A DNA stretch of 39,328 nucleotides, from NCBI RefSeq assembly GCF_900111995.1, contig NZ_FOKF01000041.1, positions 1 to 39,328 on the forward strand. Reading direction: 5' to 3'. The notes below the pieces were generated by a model that was not told the origin of the DNA, ran no database searches, and saw nothing but the letters and a program-made list of their open reading frames with translations. This document shows, in pieces, positions 9,220 to 17,027 of the stretch (position 1 is the stretch's first letter; the number at the start of each line of letters is the position of its first letter). Source of the DNA: Collimonas sp. OK607. Lineage in GTDB: Bacteria; Pseudomonadota; Gammaproteobacteria; Burkholderiales; Burkholderiaceae_D. Made by a program: the position numbers and the translations under genes.

Positions 9220-9250
9220 ATCATACCAGAAAACCGGTGCGGCATGGCAA
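9220..9250 (-). promoter_or_regulatory. Candidate thrS promoter
   Basis: On the minus strand TTGCCA (9250-9245) and an extended -10 TGGTATGAT (hexamer TATGAT, 9225-9220) are spaced by 19 bp. Transcription would start near 9213 and give a leader of about 275 nt covering the Thr-rich ORF and the attenuator. It begins just past the stop of the outer-membrane factor gene. Confidence 0.5.
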
Positions 9251-9264
9251 GTGCACAATATATT

Positions 9265-10743
9265 CTATTGTGTGCTGCCTAAACCCTCACCTCCTGCGCG
9301 ATTCCACCAACCTCCTCCCAAGGCCTGGAACAAGGCCGCCGTATCGGCGAACCGCGCCGCCTGCGCTTGCGCCAGGTTGATCACCGCTTGTTGGTAGGCT
9401 TGTTGCGCAGCCAATAAAGTCTGCGGACTGGACGCACCCAGCTGCACCGATTTTCGCGAGATCTCAAGGCTGTGTGCGGCAGCGCGTTCGACGAAGGCCT
9501 GCGCCTGCAACGCATCGGCATCGTATTGCAAGGCGCGCAAACTGTCGGCGACGTTCTGGAAGGCGAGGATCACTGTGCTTTTATATTGTGCCGCGGCCTG
9601 CTCCAGCAAAGCTTCCGAAGCACGCTTCTTATGCAACAGCGCGCCACCGGCAAACAGCGGTTGCGTCAGACCGCCGACAAGACTCCACAAACCGGTACCC
9701 GAGGTAAATAAATTCCCCATCTCCGCCGCCGCACTGCCGATATTTGCGCTCAAGGTAATCTGCGGCAGCATGCTTGCCGTAGCAACACCGACAGCGGCGC
9801 TGGCAGCGTGCAACTGTGCTTCAGCAGCACGTACATCCGGCCGTTGCTGCACCAGGCTGGACGGCAAGCTGACCGGCAATTGCTGCGGCAGACTGAGGCT
9901 AGCAAGATCAAATTTCTGCTCCAGCTCCTGGCTTGGGAAGCGCCCGGTCAAAGCGGTCAGACGATCCCGTTGTTGCGCCAGGGATTTCTGCAATGGCGGC
10001 AAACTGGCCCGGGTCTGCGCCAGTGCTGTCTGTTGCGTCAGGACATCAGCTTGTGCGACATCGCCTAATGCATACTGGCGCTGCAACAATTCAAGCAATC
10101 CGGCCTGGACCTTGAGTACCTCCTGGGTGGCGGTTATCTGCGCGCGCAGTCCTGCTTCCTGTATCACGGCCTCCACCACATTCGAGGTCAACGTCAGGTA
10201 AGCCGCTTCCAGCAGAAATTTCTGCTGTTCGGCTTGTGCCTGCAAACCTTCCACCTGGCGCCGATTACCGCCAAACGCATCCAATGTATAAGACACGCTG
10301 ACCTGCGCCGTATGCAAATTGAATGGCGAAGTGCCCTGCCCGGCCGACTCCGGCTGTTTTTGCCTGGTCGGCGTCAGGCTGGCATTGACGCTCGGGAAAA
10401 ACGCCCCCTGCTGCACCGACACTTGTTCCTGCGCCGCACGTAGTGCCGCGTGCGCCGATTGCAGATCGGGGCTGGCCTTGAGTGCTTCCTCGATAACAGC
10501 GTTCAATGCCGGTGAATTGAACAGCGTCCACCACTGGGCAGGAATATCCATGCCATCGACAAACTGCTGCGCATCGCCGCCCAGCGTAGCTGCGGACGAA
10601 GTTTTTGCTTGCAACGGCTCTTTGGTATACCCCTGCACCTGGGGCGCATCCGGCTGTTTAAAATCCGGTCCGGCCGCACAGCCTGACAGTGCCAGTAGCA
10701 CCGCCAGCGCTGAAGCCCTGAGTTTAAAATCTATTGCGTTCAT
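9265..10743 (-). CDS. NodT-type outer-membrane efflux lipoprotein
   Basis: This is the outer-membrane factor of the tripartite RND system: a trimeric channel carrying substrate from periplasm to exterior. The 492-residue product has a signal peptide and lipobox (ALSGC, Cys22), then the two repeats of the TolC-like alpha-barrel. Each repeat is rich in Ala/Gln coiled-coil (LRAAQEQVSVQQGAFFPSV in the first, AQLHAASAAVGVATASMLP in the second). The C-terminal GGGWWNR tail is typical of the NodT/OprM lipoprotein subgroup. A good SD (AGGTGA) precedes the ATG at 10743. It is last in the operon, 36 bp after the pump gene. Confidence 0.93.
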   Translation of the reverse strand: MNAIDFKLRASALAVLLALSGCAAGPDFKQPDAPQVQGYTKEPLQAKTSSAATLGGDAQQFVDGMDIPAQWWTLFNSPALNAVIEEALKASPDLQSAHAALRAAQEQVSVQQGAFFPSVNASLTPTRQKQPESAGQGTSPFNLHTAQVSVSYTLDAFGGNRRQVEGLQAQAEQQKFLLEAAYLTLTSNVVEAVIQEAGLRAQITATQEVLKVQAGLLELLQRQYALGDVAQADVLTQQTALAQTRASLPPLQKSLAQQRDRLTALTGRFPSQELEQKFDLASLSLPQQLPVSLPSSLVQQRPDVRAAEAQLHAASAAVGVATASMLPQITLSANIGSAAAEMGNLFTSGTGLWSLVGGLTQPLFAGGALLHKKRASEALLEQAAAQYKSTVILAFQNVADSLRALQYDADALQAQAFVERAAAHSLEISRKSVQLGASSPQTLLAAQQAYQQAVINLAQAQAARFADTAALFQALGGGWWNRAGGEGLGSTQ

Positions 10744-10779
10744 ACTTTCACCTGCTCAAGATTGGTTCGATCGTCCGTT

Positions 10780-13700
10780 CTAGCGGCCGTCATTTTCTTT
10801 GCTGATCCCGCGACGTTTTTCAATCCAGCTCTCCAGCGAATAATAGAAGGCCGGCAGGATGAATAGCGTCAGCATAGTGGCGACAATCAGGCCGCCCACC
10901 ACCACCGTTGCCAGGCCGCGCTGAACATCGGTGCCGACACCGGTGGCCAGGGCCGCCGGCAACATGCCTACCGACGCCACGGTTGCCGTCATCAGCACCG
11001 GCCGGAAACGTTCGAAGGCGCCCGCCAGCACCGCTTCCAGCAATGCCACGCCTTGCCGCCGGACCCGATTGATATTCGATACCATGATGATGCCGTTCTG
11101 CACCGCCACGCCAAACAACGCGATAAAGCCGACGCCGGTAGCCACGTTGATCGTGCCGTTGGTAACCCGCAGCGCGATCAAGCCTCCGAGTGCGGCCAGC
11201 GGCACCACGCCCAGGATCAGCAACGCTTGCCGCAGCTTGCCGAAACCTGCATATAAAATAACCGCCATCAAGCCCAGTACCAGGCCGAATACCAATATCA
11301 AACGCGACTGCGCCCGCTCCTGGTTCTCGAATTGCCCGGCCCATTCGAGACGGTATTTGGTTTTGTCGAAATGCACCTTCTGCGCCACCTGAGCCTGTGC
11401 ATCCTGGTAATACGACAGTAAGTCGCGATTGGCATAGTCCAGGCGAACGGTCAGCTGCCGATGGGTATTTTCATGGGCAATCGTGCTCTCACCGGTGGTG
11501 GTTCGGATATGCGCCACCTGCGACAAGGGAATCCGTGCGCCGCCAGCTGTAGTCAACAACAAATCGCCCAGCGCTTCCGGACTGTTGCGGCTACTTTTAG
11601 GGAAGCGCACCGTAACGTTATGCACCTTATCCGCCAGATATAGCTGGGTGACCGGCGCACCGCCGATACCGGTTTGAATCAGATTGGCGATATCGGCCAC
11701 GTTAATCCCCAGGCGAGCGGCGGCGGCGCGACCGATATCGATCGACACTTGCGGCACCGGCGGCTCCTGGAAAATCGCCACGTCGGCAGAGCCTTTCACA
11801 CCATGCAACACATCGACGATTTGATTACCGATACGACGCAGTTCCTTGAAATCCTCGCCATACACGCGAATCACCAGCGGACTGTGCGCGCCGCCCAAAG
11901 CATCGTTGACGCCATCGCTGATCGGCTGGCTGATGCCCACTGAAAAACCAGGCAGCTGCGACAGACGCGCGTTGAGCCGCTGTACAAACTGTTCCTTGGT
12001 TTCACCGTTGGGCCAGGTGCTGTAAGGCTTCAAGCCGACCGGCACTTCCATATGTGACGGCGTCCACGGGTCGGTGCCGTCATCGCTGCGGCCGAGCTGA
12101 GTCACCGCATAAGACACCTCAGGAAATTCCAGCAATGTGCGGCGCAATTCGCTAGCCATCTCGCTGCCCTTGTCGAGCGACAAACCCGATGGCATTTGCA
12201 CCTGCAGCCAGAGCGTGCCTTCATCCAGATTCGGCATGAACTCACGGCCGGTAGCTGCGCCCAGCACGATCACGCCGGCCAGCGCCGCGGCACCAATCCC
12301 ATATGAAACCGCAGGATTATTCAACAAGCGCCCGAGGGTTTTACGGTAACCGGCACTGAGCCATTCAAGCGGCTTGTTATGAAAAATACGACGCGGCTTA
12401 TGCAATGCCATATAGGCCAGCCCGGGTACCAGTACGATGCTGCACAACAAGGCCCCGATCAATGCGTAAGCTACGGTGAAAGCCATCGGCGACAGCAATT
12501 TTCCTTCGGCACGCTCGAAGGCGAACAACGGCAAATAGGCAACGATGATAATCAGGGTGGCGAAGAAGATCGGCCGGATCACCTCGGTGGTGGCGTCGCG
12601 CACGTCGGTCTCGGTCAATTCCACCTCGGGCCTGGCTTCGCGCCTGCGCAAGATCGCTTCGGCGACCACAATCGCACCATCGACAATGATGCCGAAGTCA
12701 ATCGCTCCCAGAGAAAACAGGTTGGCCGGCATCTTGGTCAGGTACATCATGATAAACACTGTCACCAGCGCCAGCGGAATCGTCACCGCGGCCACCAGCG
12801 CGCTGCGCGGGCTGCCGAGAAACAGAATCAGGACGATGCAGACCAGGCCGATACCCTCCATGACGGTATGGCCAACCTTGTGGATGGTCAGCTGGATCAA
12901 ATCGTCGCGATCGATATACGGCACGATCTTGACATCCATCGGCGCCAGCTGCTTTTGCAACTGATCCACCTTGGCGTGCACATCCTTGATGACTTCCGAT
13001 GCGTTCTGATACTTCAGCAACTTGACGATGCCCTGGATGGTGTCGGGGTTATTGTCTTTGCCGAGAATGCCTTGCCGTTCCTGATGACTATATTGCAGCG
13101 TACCCAGATCACGCACCAACACCGGCACGCCATTGGTTTGCTTGACCACGACGTTGCCAAGGTCGGTCAAGCTGCGCATCAGGCCGATGCCGCGCACGAC
13201 ATAACCCTGTTCGCCGCGCGTGATGCGGCTGCCGCCGGCATTGGCGTTATTGTTGCTGATGGCTGTCGTCACGTCCGACAGAGAAACGCCAAAACGTTCC
13301 AGTTGCTTCTGATCGACTTCCAGTTGATATTCCATCGTCAGGCCGCCAAAGTTGCCGACTTCAGCAATGCCCGGAACCTGTTGCAACTCCGGGATCACGA
13401 TCCAGCGCTGGATCTCGGACAGCTCCATCAGATTCTTGCTGTCTGACTCCAGCGTATAGCGATAGATTTCTCCGGCGGGGCTGGTCACCGAGTCCAGGCT
13501 AGGTGTAATACCGGCGGGCAGCGCCGCTTGCGACATGCGTTCGGTGACGCGCTGGCGCTCCCAGTAATCTTCCGCGCCGTCTTTGAACGTCAATGTAATC
13601 AGCGACAGGCCGAAAGTACTGGACGAACGCATGTGCACCAGGCCAGGCGTGCCGCTCAACTGCCGTTCCAGCGGAATGGTGATCTGCTGCTCGATTTCCT

Positions 13701-13875
13701 CGGCAGCCAGGCCTGGCGCCTGAGTGGTCACTTGTGCTGTTACATCGGACAGCTCAGGATAGGCTTCAACCGCCATCCGGGTCCACGAGTAGTAGCCGAA
13801 CAGCGTCACCATCAAGGTCACCAGGATGACTGCATAGCGCTTTTGCAGGCAATAGCGAACGATATTGTTAATCAT
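10780..13875 (-). CDS. RND efflux pump, heavy-metal (CzcA/CusA) type
   Basis: This inner-membrane proton-driven pump forms the core of the tripartite exporter. The 1031-residue product has 12 predicted membrane segments and two large periplasmic loops. The fourth membrane segment carries DFGIIVDGAIVVAEA, with the Asp, Asp and Glu positions of the HME-RND proton relay. At the periplasmic site where CusA has a methionine (DMLSTG) and CzcA an acidic residue (NELIAG), this protein reads NDALGG. Silver/copper binding of the CusA kind is therefore unlikely and divalent or other substrates are possible; that comparison is from memory. The ATG at 13873-13875 (MINNIVRYCL) overlaps the adaptor stop by 8 bp, indicating coupled translation. 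Confidence 0.93.
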   Translation of the reverse strand: MINNIVRYCLQKRYAVILVTLMVTLFGYYSWTRMAVEAYPELSDVTAQVTTQAPGLAAEEIEQQITIPLERQLSGTPGLVHMRSSSTFGLSLITLTFKDGAEDYWERQRVTERMSQAALPAGITPSLDSVTSPAGEIYRYTLESDSKNLMELSEIQRWIVIPELQQVPGIAEVGNFGGLTMEYQLEVDQKQLERFGVSLSDVTTAISNNNANAGGSRITRGEQGYVVRGIGLMRSLTDLGNVVVKQTNGVPVLVRDLGTLQYSHQERQGILGKDNNPDTIQGIVKLLKYQNASEVIKDVHAKVDQLQKQLAPMDVKIVPYIDRDDLIQLTIHKVGHTVMEGIGLVCIVLILFLGSPRSALVAAVTIPLALVTVFIMMYLTKMPANLFSLGAIDFGIIVDGAIVVAEAILRRREARPEVELTETDVRDATTEVIRPIFFATLIIIVAYLPLFAFERAEGKLLSPMAFTVAYALIGALLCSIVLVPGLAYMALHKPRRIFHNKPLEWLSAGYRKTLGRLLNNPAVSYGIGAAALAGVIVLGAATGREFMPNLDEGTLWLQVQMPSGLSLDKGSEMASELRRTLLEFPEVSYAVTQLGRSDDGTDPWTPSHMEVPVGLKPYSTWPNGETKEQFVQRLNARLSQLPGFSVGISQPISDGVNDALGGAHSPLVIRVYGEDFKELRRIGNQIVDVLHGVKGSADVAIFQEPPVPQVSIDIGRAAAARLGINVADIANLIQTGIGGAPVTQLYLADKVHNVTVRFPKSSRNSPEALGDLLLTTAGGARIPLSQVAHIRTTTGESTIAHENTHRQLTVRLDYANRDLLSYYQDAQAQVAQKVHFDKTKYRLEWAGQFENQERAQSRLILVFGLVLGLMAVILYAGFGKLRQALLILGVVPLAALGGLIALRVTNGTINVATGVGFIALFGVAVQNGIIMVSNINRVRRQGVALLEAVLAGAFERFRPVLMTATVASVGMLPAALATGVGTDVQRGLATVVVGGLIVATMLTLFILPAFYYSLESWIEKRRGISKENDGR

Positions 13876-15025
13876 TAAGCAAAACTCCACCCTTGATCAC
13901 AACCCGGTCGCCTACCTGCAATCCCTTTTGGATCCGCACGCTGCCATCTTCTTCGTTGCCGGTTTCTATCGTGCGCCGGACAAATGTCCAGGGAACGACT
14001 TCTACGAATACGGTGGTGTTTTCGTTATTCATCAACAAGGCCGATGGCGGAATTACCGGTGCCGAAGCCTGCGCCACTGCAAAGGACACATTGGCAAACA
14101 TGTTCGGCTTGAATTTTCCATCCGTATTGGGCACGCTGATACGTACCAGCGCCCTGCGCGTATCTGCTTGCAGCACGTCACTGATAAACGCCACGTTGCC
14201 ACGGAACTGTTCGCCCGGATAAGCCGGTAAGCCGATGCTCGCGGCCTGCCCTTTCTTGATCGACGCCAGCATGTTTTCCGGGACGCCGGCAGTAATCCAG
14301 ACCGTGTCCATGTTGGCAATCGTCATCAAGACCGCGTTCGGATCGTTGGCGGCTTGTCCGGCGCCGATGGCCAGCGCGGTGATGCTGCCGGAAGCTGGCG
14401 CCACCAGATTCAAGCGTTGCCCGCCGCTGTAAGCGGCAGTGGCACCACCGGCGCTGAGCGATTTGAGGCGCGTATCGGCACGGTCAAATTCGGCCTGCGC
14501 CTGGACATAAGCACTTTCAGCTTGCTCCAGGTCTTTGGCCGCACCGGCGCCCGCCTGTTGCACGCCGCGCTGCCGCTCCAGTATCCGCTTCGCCAATTGC
14601 AATGCATCGCGGGCTTTTTGCAAATCCGCGGTGGCCTGGGCGAAATCGCCAGAAGTCATCACCAGCAGCAACTGTCCTTTGCGAACACGATCGCCAAGAC
14701 CAACCTTCAACTCCAGCACTTTGCCGGCAACCGGCGGCAGGATGTTAATGGTGCGCGCAGGATCGGCCTCCACCTGCGCCGGCAGCTCCAGCGCATGCGC
14801 GGCGTCCAGCGATGCCACCGTTTGTACCGCAATGCGCTGGCGCAAGGGCGAATGCTGCGGAATTGTGATGCGATCACCTTGTCTGGTGAAGTTCGCGGCC
14901 GGCTCACTATTGGCGGCGCTGGCGGAAGCCTTGCTGCCGGACTCGACGAAAGCTAGTCCGCCGGCGATCAATAAGGTGATGGCAAGAATCGCCAGAGGTT
15001 TATGTCGGGAAATATTATTGTTCAT
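13868..15025 (-). CDS. RND efflux periplasmic adaptor
   Basis: This CzcB/HlyD-type membrane fusion protein bridges the pump and the outer-membrane channel. The 385-residue product has an N-terminal hydrophobic anchor (AILAITLLIAGGLAFVE). It then has a lipoyl-like half (VAGKVLELKVGLGDRVRKGQ), a coiled-coil hairpin (about residues 125-190, Ala/Gln/Lys-rich), the second lipoyl half (APASGSITALAIGAGQ), a beta-barrel and a membrane-proximal domain. No His-rich metal-binding tail of the CzcB kind is present. It is first in the operon (adaptor, pump, outer-membrane factor), and the promoter about 250 bp upstream has a tandem repeat array. Confidence 0.93.
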   Translation of the reverse strand: MNNNISRHKPLAILAITLLIAGGLAFVESGSKASASAANSEPAANFTRQGDRITIPQHSPLRQRIAVQTVASLDAAHALELPAQVEADPARTINILPPVAGKVLELKVGLGDRVRKGQLLLVMTSGDFAQATADLQKARDALQLAKRILERQRGVQQAGAGAAKDLEQAESAYVQAQAEFDRADTRLKSLSAGGATAAYSGGQRLNLVAPASGSITALAIGAGQAANDPNAVLMTIANMDTVWITAGVPENMLASIKKGQAASIGLPAYPGEQFRGNVAFISDVLQADTRRALVRISVPNTDGKFKPNMFANVSFAVAQASAPVIPPSALLMNNENTTVFVEVVPWTFVRRTIETGNEEDGSVRIQKGLQVGDRVVIKGGVLLND

Positions 15026-15070
15026 GATCGTGCTCGCGCTTGTGCTCGTGTCAGGAGATTGTTTTTCACG

Positions 15071-15247
15071 TCAGCCCCTAGCTATGACGCTGTGCGGAGG
15101 GCGGGAAGTCGTTTTTTCAACCGGGATAGTTGCCAGAGCTTGCTGGCGATACTGGTTTTGGTCAGCGCGGCTGAAAAGCGGCGCACCGAGCTCGCGTGCG
15201 GCGGCATAACATGCATGCCGTTCGCCGCGGCTCTGGATGGTGGTCAT
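15071..15247 (-). CDS. Possible small protein upstream of RND adaptor
   Basis: This 58-codon ORF starts MTTIQSRGERH and ends SVIARG. Its third codon positions are mostly G or C, like the neighbouring genes, and a G-rich stretch (GGTGGGG) lies upstream of the ATG. It lies in the transcribed leader between the candidate promoter (15272-15299) and the adaptor ATG. I recognise no family, and it may be spurious. The rest of the 15026-15639 gap holds regulatory sequence. Confidence 0.25.
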   Translation of the reverse strand: MTTIQSRGERHACYAAARELGAPLFSRADQNQYRQQALATIPVEKTTSRPPHSVIARG

Positions 15248-15271
15248 GGAAAGCCCCACCAATCTGGGACT

Positions 15272-15299
15272 CGTATAGGCTACAGACCTATCCTGTCAA
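15272..15299 (-). promoter_or_regulatory. Candidate promoter of RND efflux operon
   Basis: On the minus strand a perfect TTGACA (15299-15294) and TATACG (15277-15272) are spaced by 16 bp. The -35 overlaps the first unit of the 11-bp repeat array. A small dyad, ATAGG/CCTAT (15275-15279 and 15287-15291), overlaps the -10 region. Confidence 0.5.
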
Positions 15300-15335
15300 A
15301 AACCTGAAGGAAAGCTGACAAAATCCTGACAAACC
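15292..15335. promoter_or_regulatory. Four tandem 11-bp repeats, Pho-box/OmpR-type site
   Basis: Reading the plus strand, units start at 15292, 15303, 15314 and 15325: CCTGTCAAAAA, CCTGAAGGAAA, GCTGACAAAAT, CCTGACAAACC. The consensus CTGACA at exact 11-bp (one helical turn) spacing is what PhoB/OmpR-family response regulators bind; the E. coli Pho box core is CTGTCAT at 11 bp. The array sits against the -35 of the RND promoter. A GATATA sequence also lies 4 bp to the right and could be the -10 of a plus-strand promoter. Confidence 0.6.
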
Positions 15336-15578
15336 GGATATACCGGCAGATCGCGCTACGCAGCGACCGTACAAGCGACAGCGCAGTGAGCTCTCAGTGC
15401 CGAAGTCGGGTGCGGAAGATGGGTTATTTAGTGTTGAAACCGACTGGCGCCGACGCGCCTTGTTTGACGGATATTACGTATGGATTGGCGTAAAGCTAAC
15501 CTGCGAACAGCACCGCTGTCATAAGGACATCCGTGCACATGGCCACCCTCAAATAAATGTAATCAATTGCATCATTCT

Positions 15579-15625
15579 TTGATTAATAAACAATCGGAAG
15601 TATAGTTGGTGCAATTCAACACCAA
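15579..15625 (+). promoter_or_regulatory. Candidate promoter and dyad before WXXGXW gene
   Basis: TTGATT (15579-15584) and TATAGT (15601-15606) are spaced by 16 bp. Immediately downstream TTGGTG (15606-15611) and CACCAA (15620-15625) form an inverted repeat, either an operator or a 5' hairpin, 14 bp before the ATG. Confidence 0.45.
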
Positions 15626-15639
15626 TAGAACAATAGAAA

Positions 15640-16065
15640 ATGACTATGAAAAGAATGCTATGTGCAGTCGCACTTGTCACCGTTAGCGTCACCGCCCTGA
15701 TGCCTACACAGGCGATGGCCCAGGTTGGCGTCAACATCATCATCGGTACGCCGCCACCGCCGCCACGATACGAGGTGATTCCGCCTCCACGCTACGGTTA
15801 TGTGTGGGCGCCCGGATATTGGAACTGGGATGGCCGCCGCCATGCCTGGGCTGGCGGGCACTGGGAAAGATCGCGTAGCGGATATATGTACAACCGACCA
15901 GAATGGCGCCAGGGACGCAACGGCTGGGAACTGCGTCGCGGCGGCTGGGAGCGTGGCGACGGTCGGGGACGGCATGACGACAGGCGCCATAATGACAGAC
16001 GGCATGACGACCGACGCGGTCACGGTGACAACGGCCACCACGGCAATGGCCGGCACGATCGTTAA
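15640..16065 (+). CDS. Secreted WXXGXW-repeat protein
   Basis: The 141-residue product has a signal peptide (MKRMLCAVALVTVSVTALMP..AMAQ, cleavage near residue 28). It then has a Pro-rich PPPPPRYEVIPPPRYGY segment and the WXXGXW motifs WAPGYW and WAGGHW, followed by Trp/Arg-rich repeats (MYNRPEWRQGRNGW). The last 35 residues are nearly all Arg, His, Asp and Gly, including HNDRRHDDRR. Proteins of this BcpO/WXXGXW family are periplasmic or outer-membrane associated, with no settled function. The His/Asp tail could bind metal, which is an inference. Two ATGs three codons apart are possible starts and no SD is clear. Confidence 0.85.
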   Translation: MTMKRMLCAVALVTVSVTALMPTQAMAQVGVNIIIGTPPPPPRYEVIPPPRYGYVWAPGYWNWDGRRHAWAGGHWERSRSGYMYNRPEWRQGRNGWELRRGGWERGDGRGRHDDRRHNDRRHDDRRGHGDNGHHGNGRHDR

Positions 16066-16117
16066 ACTGCACAAAAACAGGCAAAGGCCATGGCCGGCGC
16101 CTGAGTTCAGATAAACC

Positions 16118-16426
16118 ATGAATCCAATAATAATCATGAGAATGAATAAAATTCTTATCAGTGCGATGCTGCTGATGACGGCTGGCCTCTCTACCGCTCA
16201 GGCGCAGGATGCCGGCGCACGCGTATCTCTGGATGCAGAAAAACCGCAAGCCAGCGAAGAATGCCGGCGTTTGCAAGAACGTGTAAGCGAACTCGACAGA
16301 ATGGACGACGAGCGTATCGCCCGTGGCGGACGCACCGGCGCGCAGCAAAGCCCGGTGCAGACCAAGGAATGGATCGACAAGGAACGCAAAGATGCAAAGA
16401 CAAAGATGTTCTTTGCCAAGTGTTAG
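16118..16426 (+). CDS. Small secreted hypothetical protein
   Basis: The product is up to 102 residues with an N-terminal signal peptide (MRMNKILISAMLLMTAGLSTAQAQ, cleavage after AQA). The mature part is short, charged and helical (ECRRLQERVSELDRMDDERIARGG). It contains two cysteines, one of them the last residue (FFAKC). I do not recognise the function. The true start may be the seventh or ninth codon, since the signal-peptide n-region begins there; no SD distinguishes them. It lies 52 bp after the WXXGXW gene and may be cotranscribed with it. Confidence 0.7.
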   Translation: MNPIIIMRMNKILISAMLLMTAGLSTAQAQDAGARVSLDAEKPQASEECRRLQERVSELDRMDDERIARGGRTGAQQSPVQTKEWIDKERKDAKTKMFFAKC

Positions 16427-16494
16427 AAATCAAAAATCCTGCGCGAACTGAAAATTTGACATAGATTCCCCATCGCGCAGCGGACGCCTCGAAG

Positions 16495-16510
16495 TTCAAG
16501 TAAACTTGAA
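16495..16510. promoter_or_regulatory. SoxR-box-like palindrome
   Basis: TTCAAGTAAACTTGAA has 7-bp palindromic arms around AA. It matches the core of the known SoxR box (TCAAGTTAACTTGA) at all but one central position. It lies 25 bp before the soxR ATG, suggesting autoregulation. Confidence 0.65.
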
Positions 16511-16535
16511 GCAGATTACTTTTCGAGGAATCCGG

Positions 16536-17021
16536 ATGAGCGAGATATTGATCACCATCGGCGAACTGGCAAAACGGTCCGGCGTGGCCGCAAGCGCATT
16601 GCGCTTCTATGAAGAGCAGGGACTATTAAGCAGCAAGCGTGAAACAGGACGTCAGCGTCAATTTTCCCGCGATGTATTACGCCGGGTAGCCTTCATCCGC
16701 GTGGCACAGACGGTAGGCCTCAGCCTTGACGAGATCAAGACCGCCCTATCGACGTTGCCGCAAAAGCGCACGCCGACCAGGCAAGACTGGCAGCAACTGT
16801 CGCGTTCCTGGCATCCTCTGCTGCAACAGCGCATAGATACGCTGACAGCGTTGCGCGACCAGCTTACATCGTGCATTGGCTGCGGTTGCCTGTCGCTTAA
16901 AAAATGTGCGCTATACAATCCTGAAGATGCCGCACACCGGCGCGGCACCGGGCCGCGCTATTTATTGGGAGACGATCCAACCAAGGTTCTCATCGAGGAT
17001 GATACGGATGAGCACAACTAG
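16536..17021 (+). CDS. soxR: Redox-sensitive regulator SoxR
   Basis: SoxR is a MerR-family [2Fe-2S] activator that switches on when its cluster is oxidised by redox-cycling compounds or superoxide. The 161-residue product has the MerR winged helix-turn-helix (residues 5-75, TIGELAKRSGVAASALRFYE) and a dimer helix. Four cluster cysteines lie at about positions 113, 116, 118 and 124 (CIGCGC..KKC), the CX2CXCX5C pattern of SoxR. The ATG at 16536 has GAGGAA 5 nt upstream. There is no soxS next to it, as is usual outside enterics, where SoxR controls a small set of efflux and redox genes directly. A SoxR-type palindrome precedes it. Confidence 0.95.
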   Translation: MSEILITIGELAKRSGVAASALRFYEEQGLLSSKRETGRQRQFSRDVLRRVAFIRVAQTVGLSLDEIKTALSTLPQKRTPTRQDWQQLSRSWHPLLQQRIDTLTALRDQLTSCIGCGCLSLKKCALYNPEDAAHRRGTGPRYLLGDDPTKVLIEDDTDEHN

Positions 17022-17027
17022 GCCAGA

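Noticed and set aside
9060-9264. tRNA or other stable RNA gene upstream of thrS
   Set aside because: There is no T-loop consensus or acceptor-stem pairing; the structure is better explained by the leader and attenuator.
12379-13446. Long plus-strand ORF of 355 codons
   Set aside because: It is antisense to the RND pump gene, which has a full family match; the plus reading has low-complexity Gln/His/Arg-rich composition typical of a shadow frame.
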